From: Mantis religiosa
Lineage: Eukaryota > Arthropoda > Insecta > Mantodea > Mantidae
Assembly (NCBI GenBank): GCA_030765055.1
Contig: CM060947.1
Location: 258,495,056 to 258,559,055, forward strand
Length of the DNA stretch: 64,000 nt
Reading direction: 5' to 3'
In this document: positions 56,452 through 64,000 of the stretch, piece by piece
Layout of the letters: every line of letters starts with the position of its first letter
Position numbering within the stretch: position 1 is the stretch's first letter
Program-made: the position numbers and the translations under genes
Notes under the pieces: model-generated
Databases searched by the model: none
Told to the model about the DNA's origin: nothing
What the model saw: the letters and a program-made list of their open reading frames with translations, nothing else

Positions 56452-57302
56452 GTCCAGAGGGTCAACCCCCATTAGCCTTGAACCCGTAGGAACAAGACCC
56501 GGGCCTCTTTCAACCAGGGAGTTATCCGAGCTGTCCCTTAAAGGGCTCCCGTCATCCTCCGTGGGGCTTTCCATTAGGGCAAGACCTAGTTTCCTAACAA
56601 GCCCCCCCCCCATCTGGTCCTAGGGACACAAGACAGGACGGAAGTGGATACGCCACTTACGCGCGTCAACACTCAAGGTGAAGACTACCGATAAGACCTC
56701 GGTACTCCGGGGAAGTACCAACTATTCTCTCTGTCTTCCCACTGGGTGATTCCCATACCCGGAACAGCCCCCGTAGGGGAGGGGAGCCCTCCCCTTCAGC
56801 TGCCAAAGTGCCGGCGCTGCGGACCCTTAGAACTCGTGGTACCTCTGACATTACTAGAGGAACCTCGGGCCGAACAGCCGAGCCCCTCCTTCGGGAGTTG
56901 TTCGGATTGGGATGGACTCGAGGGGGCAGTGTGTTCCCGATACCCTTGGGAATCGGGTACGTCTTCGGACGGGGTTGAGGGAAGCCATTAATTCTCCCGG
57001 GTACTAGCCTGCAAAGCTAGTAGAAGGTGTGCTAGATCGCCAAGCGGCCCCACCGAGGTTGTTCGGTAGTCTTCACCTTGAGTGCTGACGCGCGTAAGTG
57101 GCGTATCCACTTCCATCCCGTCTTGTGTCTTAGGACCAGATGGGTGAACTTGTTTGTTACCCAGGTCTTGTCCTATGGAAAGCCCCACGGAGGACGCCGA
57201 GCGCCCTTTGGGAGAGCTCGGATAACTCCCTGGTTGAAAGAGGCCCGGGTCTTGTTCCTACGGGATCAGGACTAATGGGAGTAGAACCTCTGGACTCAAA
57301 CC
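56452..57302. repeat. GC-rich repeat G, inverted pair (copy 3)
   Basis: The outer ends are inverted: GAGTCCAGAGGGTCAACCCC at the left and, reversed, GAGTCCAGAGGTTCTACTCC at the right. Inverted similarity extends about 240 bp inward on each side (GACGCGCGTAAGTGGCGTATC on the right arm and its reverse on the left). The centre holds the 5' part of the repeat. This foldback structure interrupts the gypsy coding region between the connection segment and integrase. Confidence 0.8.
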
Positions 57303-57734
57303 CAGAACAGCACGCCCTCTCTGGTCTTCAACGAGTCCCATTGGGCCCAGAACGACTTGTAGGTGGCGCTTCTCGGTGCGATGTCCTCCCAGGTTGGTCA
57401 TGTCCCTGCCTGACTTCCCTCAAGAATGGCCTCAAGAGTGGCCCCAAGTCTGCGTACGCCAGCTGCTCCCTCCTCAGGCCTGCGCTATCCCAGCCATCCG
57501 CAGGCACTTCCGTGACTACTCGGACTGCTGCGGCACGCTCCTTCTCTCCCACTCTTGTGCACTGGCTGCACTCTTCGGGACATAGCGTCTGCGTTACTGT
57601 GGCTCTTCCCTCTGCGATGTTCCGAGGTGAAGTCGTACTCCTGCAGCCTCTGGACCCAACGTGCTGGCTGACCTTCCAGGTTCTTAAAGCTCAATAGCCA
57701 GGTTAGGGCGGAATGGTCAGTCCTCAGGTGGAAT
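57303..57734 (-). pseudogene. Ty3/gypsy RNase H and connection region
   Basis: The minus strand reads FHLRTDHSALTWLLSF, then GQPARWVQRLQEYDF and EHRRGKSHSNADAMSRR, the C-terminal half of gypsy RNase H including the D-H-x-A-L motif. A spacer follows with WEDIAPRSATYKSFWAQW. The frame is interrupted twice. The initial RNase H and all RT are missing. Confidence 0.88.
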
Positions 57735-57955
57735 GCCACACCTAGATTCGTACTCGGAACCTCTGGAACGTGAGGTAGACACGCTGCCACCACGCTACCG
57801 AGGCGGGCATGAGGACGGTTCGAATCTTCTGCATAGGTATACTCATTTTTTACCATGCAATACTCTTAATTCACAATTATCATTGTATAAACTATCATCT
57901 TTTTTCTTATTTGTTTTATTTATGTTTCATGGCATGGCTTGATGTTTTTTTAATT
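57735..57955. repeat. SINE-A head and SINE-D right part
   Basis: 57735-57812 is the SINE-A tRNA-like head in reverse (CGTGAGGTAGACACGC, CGCTACCGAGGCGGGC). 57815-57955 is the right part of SINE-D (ACGGTTCGAATCTTCTGC, TTTATTTATGTTTCATGGC). Together they close the nest opened at 55560. Confidence 0.8.
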
Positions 57956-59124
57956 GATGAACTACAAGTAGGTAGTTATCTAAACACACCTATATGTAGG
58001 TGCAATTCTAATAAGGATCATTTATATACATTTGAACACAAAATCTTGGAAATTGCAGTATCAGAGTTAAACATGGAAGTCAAATTCTATTTTGCAGATA
58101 TAGAATTATTATACTATTAAAATGTAGTTTTAAATTGGTATGTTTGGTGGCGCTGGAATGACCCTTTTTGTATTCCTGGAACACGACTCCTCTAACGAAG
58201 CAGGTACTCGAACTGATGGGCCTTTTGAGTAATGCATACCCTCAGGGACTTTATAATTAAATTATTGTGAATACGACTTCCAAGCATTGATGAACATAAA
58301 AAAGAGTATTTACATTACTGAGACTCAAACATGTGTCATTGCGTGTTAGGTTACAGGAGACGTCATAATCCCATTGAGCTATTTCGAGACTTGACTGAAA
58401 ACACGTTCTGGGTTCAGTAGTACGACTTGTATACCTGACGCTATTCCTTTGTCACCTCACGAGTTCTCGTACTTGATTTAGACTTTTAAGACACTTTTAA
58501 TCATCTGCTGTGTGCTTTACTATTGTTAGATAAATGGAAAAAGTTCTTATGTATGTTAATTATGTTACGCGAGATGTAGCTTAAGCAAAAGTGTAAATAA
58601 ACCCTTGTTTAATATTATGTCCGTTTTGACTGTACTCGTCCATGGTCTCTAATTTTTCCTAATTTTTTGCAGCCAAACCGTGCTCTAAGTACAAAAATCC
58701 GCCATTTTTAGCTGACGTTGTTATTATTCTCATATGACAGGTTCAATTTTTCCGAGGCGTTTACTGAATTACTTTGCCATGTATAATCTAATAAAAGTTT
58801 GCAAAATCGCTTGGAAACCGGGCTTCCATCTGAGTAAAGCAATCATTTGTTTTAGAGGTGTACTTTAACGAGCAGTACGTTTTGTCCCTTAAACATTTAT
58901 TCCTCTGAATTTTGTGCATTTTTCTGTCTAAGAACGTCAAGCAATACACTACAGTAAGCACAGAACTGGCCTAAGACTCACATGCCATTTACTTAGGCAA
59001 AAAGCTTCCAAAAAATATAAGGTGCGACTGAATCATCTAGTACTGTACTACTAGTTCTACTTATTGCATTAAACTCAAGTGTTTTGTTTATTTACAGTAC
59101 CTTAATTAATGCACTAATAGCTCC
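57956..59124. other. Intron sequence, nothing recognised
   Basis: AT-rich sequence. A 103-residue frame at 57809-58120 overlaps SINE-D and lacks a recognisable domain. Confidence 0.4.
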
Positions 59125-59352
59125 GCTCGGTAGTGTGGTGGTAGCATGTCTCAACAGTTCAACAGTTCCCGAGTTCGGATCTCATTAAGGGTGTGTTAAC
59201 CCGATAAGATTTTTGCCAGGGCTTTGCCTTATCCTGAAAGGCGAATGTCGGGTAACTCTAAGCTCTATGGATCCTGGACAAATTTTAGCATCATTTCACC
59301 CGTTCCATTCATCGTCTGATATGACTAAACGCAGGAGGATGTAAATTTAAAA
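59125..59352 (+). repeat. SINE-A, complete forward copy
   Basis: The head CTCGGTAGTGTGGTGGTAGC with B-box GAGTTCGGATCTC, the linker, the body, and a 3' end GAGGATGTAAATTTAAAAAAA. Confidence 0.87.
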
Positions 59353-59424
59353 AAATGCCCTAATATACCTAACATTTACCTTGTATTAACAGCACAAGTG
59401 TGTACGTACAAAAGACACACTAAC

Positions 59425-60455
59425 AGACATACCGAAGTCTACTGTATATCCTTGTAACTCAATAAGAAAACGTTTATCCTGAAGTCGATAGAGCAATAAC
59501 TGTTCCAGAGTACAGCAAGTCATGTGTGTAAAACATTAGACTATCACTTAAGATCTACTGTATTCCCTTGTAACTACAATAAGATAATGTTCATCTTGAA
59601 GTAGATAGAGTCATAAGTGGCTGTACAAGAGTAGAGAAAGCCACGTATATAAAACATTTCACTATCATTTAAAATCTACAGTATTCCCTTGTAACTAAAA
59701 TAAAATAATGTTCATCTAGAAGTAGATAGAGCAATAAGCGTTTGTACAAGAGTAGTGAAAGTCATGGATATAAAACATTTGACTATCACTTAAAGCCTAC
59801 TTTATTCCCTTGTAACTACAATAAGATAATGTTTATCTTGAAGTAAATAGAGCAACACGTGCTTATACAGGAATAGAGAAATTTCTTTGATTATCACATA
59901 AAGACTACTGCATTCCCTTGTAACTACAATAAGATAATGTTTATCTTAAAGTAGATAGAGCAATAAGTGTTTGTACAAGAGTAGAGAAAGTCATGTATAT
60001 AAAACATTTGACTATCACTTAAAGTCTACTGTATTCCCTTGTAACTACAATAAGATAATGTTTATCTTGAAGTAGGTAGAGCAATAAGTGTTTGTACAAG
60101 AGTAGAGAAAGCCATGTATATAAAACATTTGACTATCACTTAAAGTCTACTGTATTCCCTTGTAACTACAATAAGATAATGTTTGTCTTGAAGTAGGTAG
60201 AGCAATATGTATTTGTACAAGAGTAGAGAAAGTCATGTATATAAAACATTTGACTATCACTTAAAGTCTACTGTATTCCCTTGTAACTGCAATAAGATAA
60301 TGTTTATCTTGAAGTAGATAGAGCAATAGATGTTTGTACAAGAGTAGAGAAAGTCATGTATATAAAACATTTGACTATCACTTAAAGTCTACTGTATTCC
60401 CTTGTAACTACAATAAGATAATTTTTATCTTAAAGTAGATAGAGGAACAAGTGTT
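59425..60455 (+). repeat. Sat120 array, about 9 units
   Basis: The left units are diverged and the right units nearly identical. The last unit fades at AAGTAGATAGAGGAACAAG. The usual conserved flank was not seen on its left. Confidence 0.93.
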
Positions 60456-61369
60456 TATAAAGGGATAGTTAATATAGGGGTAGAAAAGGTAATTTAAGCA
60501 CTCCTTTAGCCTTGTGTATTGCTTATACCGCTAGGTAAATGTGCTAATCTCTATCAGAAAGAATGAGAATGATAGGATGGATTTCTTTCTTGGACAGTGA
60601 GTGGCATAGGATGTGCGACAAGTGACGGATTGATGGGTAAGTACTGAAGATGGTGTCTCGGGAAAATATTTCTGAGTTCTCTGCAGAGAAGGAAGCGCAT
60701 TTGTCACATTGATTGTCTTTTGTTTGTTTTTCTTCACGTTCGTCTCCCGAGAGAGGTATGCTAAAAACTTGCCGTTTCTCTGCAAATAGGTCCCAAAGGG
60801 CGGACCCTCAGTGCCGGAGAGAGCGCCACCGGTAGAAATGAACCTTTCTTTAATCCAACAAAGAAAAACTCGCCTTCTATTTTTAGTCTTACTTGGGAAG
60901 CACTGCAGACTACACCGTTTAACTTTACAAGGCAGTGTCATAAAACGGCTGTATCATTTATACGATATTACTCTCAGATTTCTTTAATGAATATTACAAT
61001 TATCTTCCATTTTGTCTGTTGTCTTCCGTAACACATATTGAGAAATTGTATTTCAACGTTTTTGCTAGCTACGTACAATGAATACAACTATTGGATTCTC
61101 CCAAAAAAAAATTTAAATCCAGTTTTCTTGGAAAACTAATTTTGTGATACACAAATCCATTAAAAATAGCATATTTATAAAAAAAGGAACTACCTATACA
61201 CATGTCTATGAGCTCCCCTTTCTGTCTTTCTGTGTTAGAATCTTAAAACTCAAAAACCAATTCTGCCAATGCCCACTCCCGTTGCGTGCTCGTAGCGCGT
61301 CTGCATACGTTTAAGAGATACCGAATTGCATTCTAGGTCAGATAATAGCACTCTTCAGGTATTTTCAAT
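60456..61369. other. Intron sequence, nothing recognised
   Basis: A 136-residue minus-strand frame (60531-60941) has no recognisable domain and composition close to its surroundings. Confidence 0.4.
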
Positions 61370-61750
61370 ATTCTAAAGGGTGAATGTCTGGTAACTCTAA
61401 GCTCTATGTACCCTGTAATCATTTGTACATCATTTCATTCATCGTCCGATATGACTTAACGTTGGAGGTTTTCTCTTATTCTGAAAGATGAATGTCTGGT
61501 AACTCTAAGCTCTATTTACCCTGTACTCATTTGAACATCATTTCATTTATCGTCCGATATGACTTAACGTTGGAGGTTTTCTCTTATTCTGAAAGATGAA
61601 TGTCTGGTAACTCTAAGCTTTATATACCCTGTACTCATTTCAACATCATTTCATTCATCGTCCGATATGAGTTAACAATGGAAGTTTTCCCTTAACCTGA
61701 AAGATGAATGTGTGGTACCTCTAAGCCCTATGGACTATGAACTTATTTTG
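61370..61750 (+). repeat. SatA, about 3.5 units
   Basis: Units of about 108 bp at high identity (GTCTGGTAACTCTAAGCTCTAT), with neither SINE head nor 3' tail preserved. Confidence 0.9.
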
Positions 61751-62187
61751 ATGTAGCCAAGAAAAACTGTAGGAATAACCTTTGACGTTTCCTTTTTTTA
61801 GTTAACTATTAACTTTTTTCTATTACATAAATAGAATGTAGCATTCTGTTCAAAGGTCAGTATTCCTGTTTCACTAGAAACATATTTCACTCCAAAATGA
61901 AAACCAACATATTTAGAGAATGGACAAAATTTGTATGTACGTCTGCTTAACTTACTGCTTTTTCTGTGGGTACTATAAATAAAGAAGGGGAAATACCACT
62001 TTAAGATCAAATTTGATGTTTAGTACTTTACAAAAAATGAAGAAACGCAGATTTTCAGGACAGCCCTCCTCTAAAATAAGTGTAAACAGAATATTTTCCT
62101 TTATTTGTACGCTAATAGAATCCACTGAACATTTCAATTAGAAAATGCTGCAGCAAACCTATATTTTGAAACATTCAAGGTAATAAA
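61751..62187. other. AT-rich sequence, nothing recognised
   Basis: No feature could be supported. Confidence 0.4.
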
Positions 62188-62520
62188 ATGAATATGTTCG
62201 AAATAATTAGCTCTAAACAAAAATCCAAATTATTTTTCTTTTTTAATCAAGATATGCATTTGAAATGTAGTAAAATTTTATGCCAAGTGCGTTCAAGTTA
62301 TAACACCTATTCTCTCGTCTCCCGAAAATTCTATCTGAACGCTCATAGTTTCCATAATGAGTCTCAAGGACTGGGAGTTCTCAATTCACTGGCCCACAGA
62401 GCTTTGTCTATTTCTGTTCCCAGCCACTTAAAACAAGAACTACAGCTCCTGAGACTCACTTTTCGTCAAAACGGTTACTCCGAATATGACGTTGAAGCCT
62501 CGATCACCAGAACTAGGAAA
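62188..62520 (+). pseudogene. Penelope-like element, region after RT
   Basis: The open frame reads KFYLNAHSFHNESQGLGVLN, then SLAHRALSISVPSHLKQELQ and FRQNGYSEYDVEASI. The series H..S.H...Q..GV...L..RA..IS....L..EL..L...F..NGY is characteristic of the segment between RT and the GIY-YIG endonuclease in Penelope-like retroelements. RT lies further 5' and is absent (the first 30 codons are unrelated), so the copy is 5'-truncated. It runs in frame into the tandem array. Confidence 0.8.
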
Positions 62521-64000
62521 GGGAAACCTGTAATACAGCAAGCGTCAGGTAAGCCTACCGCTACAGCCTGCATCCCCTTTACTGACAACCTATCCGGCAG
62601 AATCAGCAGCCTCGATCGCCAGAGCTAGGAAAGGGAAACCTGTAAGACAGCAAGTTTCAGATAAGTCTACCGCTACAGCCTGCATCCCGTTTACCGACAA
62701 CCTATCCGGCAGAATCAGTAGCCCTATCACCAGAGCTAGGAAAGGGAAACCTGTAATACAGCAAGCGTCAGATAAGCCTACCGCTACAGCCTGCATCCCG
62801 TTTACCGACAACCTATCCGGCAGAATCAGTAGCCCTATCACCAGAGCTAGGAAAGGGAAACCTGTAATACATCAAGTGTCAGATAAGCCTACCGCTACAG
62901 CCTACATCCCGTTTACCGACAACCCATCCGGCAGAATCAGTAGCCCAATCACCAGAGCTAGGAAAGGGAAACCTGTAATACAGCAAGCGTCAGATAAACC
63001 TACCGCTACAGCCTACATCCCGTTTACCGGCAACCTATCCGGCAGAATCAGTAGCCCTATCACCAGAGCTAGGAAAGGGAAACCTGTAATACGGCAAGTG
63101 TCAGATAAGACTACCGCTACAGCCTACATCCGGTTTACCGGCAACCTATCCGGCAGAATCAGTAGCCCTATCACCAGAGCTAGAAAAAGGGAAACCTGTA
63201 ATACAGCAAGCCTCAGATAAGCCTACAGCTACAGCCTACATCCCGTTTACCGACAACTTATCCGGCAGAATCAGTAGCCCTATCACCAGAGCTAGGAAAG
63301 GGAAACCTGTAATACAGCAAGTGTCAGATAAGCCTACCGCTACAGCCTACATCCCGTTTACCGGCAATCTATCCGGCAGAATCAGTAGCCCTATCACCAG
63401 AGCTAGGAAAGGGAAACCTGTAATACAGCAAGTGTCAGATAAGCCTACCGCTACAGCCTACATCCCGTTTACCGGCAATCTATCCGGCAGAATGAGTAGC
63501 CCTATCACCAGAGCTAGGAAAGGGAAACCTGTAATACAGCAAGTGTCAGATAAGCCTACCGCTACAGCCTACATCCCGTTTACCGATAACCTATCCGACA
63601 GAATCAGCAGCCTCGATCACCAGAACTAGGAAAGGGAAACCTGTAATACAGCAAGTGTCAGATAAGTCTACCGCTACAGCCTACATCCCGTTTTCCGACA
63701 ACCTATCCGACACAATCAGCAGCCTCGATCACCAGAGCTAGGAACAGGAAACCTGTAATACAGCAAGCATCTGATAAGCCTACCGCTACAGCCTACATCC
63801 CGTTTAGCGGCAACCTATCCATCAGAATCAGTAGCCTCGATCACCAGAGCTAGGAAAGGGAAACCTGTAATACAGCAAGTTTCAGATAAGCCTGCCGCTA
63901 CAGCCACATCCCGTTTACCGGAAACCTATCCGTCAGAATCAGTAGCCTCGATCACCAGAGCAAGGTAAGGGAAACCTGTAATACAGCAAGCATCAGATAA
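62521..64000 (+). repeat. 111-bp in-frame tandem array from a Penelope-like element, over 13 units
   Basis: GGGAAACCTG recurs at 62521, 62633, 62744, 62855, 62966, 63077, 63189, 63300, 63411, 63522, 63634, then about every 112 bp to 63969. Most spacings are 111, exactly 37 codons, so long stretches (62876-63220, 63321-63629) stay open, repeating KPVIQQVSDKPTATAYIPFT and GNLSGRISSPITRARKG. ATAYIPFTG..SGRIS corresponds to the Penelope-like segment before the endonuclease. Single-base indels at about five units break the frame. The array continues past the window edge. The minus-strand frame at 62590-62841 is its shadow. Confidence 0.92.

Larger units (their letters stand above)
56057..57734 (-). 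mobile_element. Ty3/gypsy pol fragment nested in SINE-A
   Basis: Both ends are truncated inside pol and no LTR is present. On the minus strand the order is RNase H (57734 to about 57530), connection region (to 57303), a GC-rich inverted element (57302-56452), then integrase zinc-binding and the start of the catalytic core (56451 to about 56150). The piece sits between the two halves of one SINE-A, so it arrived as a fragment rather than by normal LTR integration, or its ends were later lost. Confidence 0.75.

Noticed and set aside
60531..60941. 136-residue minus-strand open frame as a host exon
   Set aside because: No recognisable domain, no supporting splice phase with the Ig exons, and ordinary composition.
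62590..62841. Minus-strand frame with repeated IGLLILPDRLSVNGMQAVAV
   Set aside because: Shadow of the 111-bp Penelope-like array, which is read on the plus strand.

Overview
This window is eukaryotic, almost certainly insect. It holds three exons, with canonical splice sites, of a Sidestep-like immunoglobulin-superfamily gene on the minus strand, set in a sea of transposable elements (TEs): mariner, Ty3/gypsy, Penelope-like, several LINE clades and at least four tRNA-derived SINE families. The TE mix and very large introns would suit a large polyneopteran genome such as a cockroach, but that placement is a guess.

Host gene. Exon A (48965-49115), exon B (14816-14946) and exon C (8263-8422) read in that order on the minus strand. 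Their splice phases agree (A ends phase 1, B starts with the two remaining bases, B-C join in phase 0, C ends phase 1). Together they encode the end of one Ig domain and all of the next. Only 442 coding bases of this gene are visible across about 41 kb; the introns are about 34 kb and 6.4 kb. No upstream or downstream exon was recognised.

Layout. 1-8.2 kb: a SINE, a 120-bp satellite array, LINE and DNA-transposon relics, and an inverted-repeat-bounded Harbinger-like element. 8.5-14.7 kb: a solo LTR inside an inverted SINE-C pair, then a jockey-type LINE whose endonuclease domain was split by a second LINE that carries a 134-bp tandem array. 15.5-20.7 kb: 120-bp satellite interrupted by a 313-bp tandem SINE-C array with a foldback end. 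22.8-32.5 kb: mariner relics, one complete-length mariner with inverted ends, and a second mariner whose DNA-binding-domain segment is amplified about 15 times and split by a LINE. 33-48 kb: arrays made from the body of SINE-A, more 120-bp satellite, a 145-bp array and a decayed LINE. 49.4-61.7 kb: more satellite, a jockey relic, and a four-level nest (SINE-D, SINE-A, gypsy fragment, GC-rich inverted element). 62.2-64 kb: a Penelope-like relic whose C-terminal coding segment is tandemly repeated in frame to the window edge.

Main observation. Internal segments of four recognisable and unrelated TEs (mariner, Penelope-like, a LINE, a SINE) have each become tandem arrays with units of 108-134 bp. 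Two further arrays of the same size range (120 and 145 bp) lack a known parent. In the mariner case the intact ends survive, and the duplication joint sits at a 7-base direct repeat (CATTGAA), so the founding event can be read directly. This looks like an intronic region where TEs are repeatedly turned into satellites.
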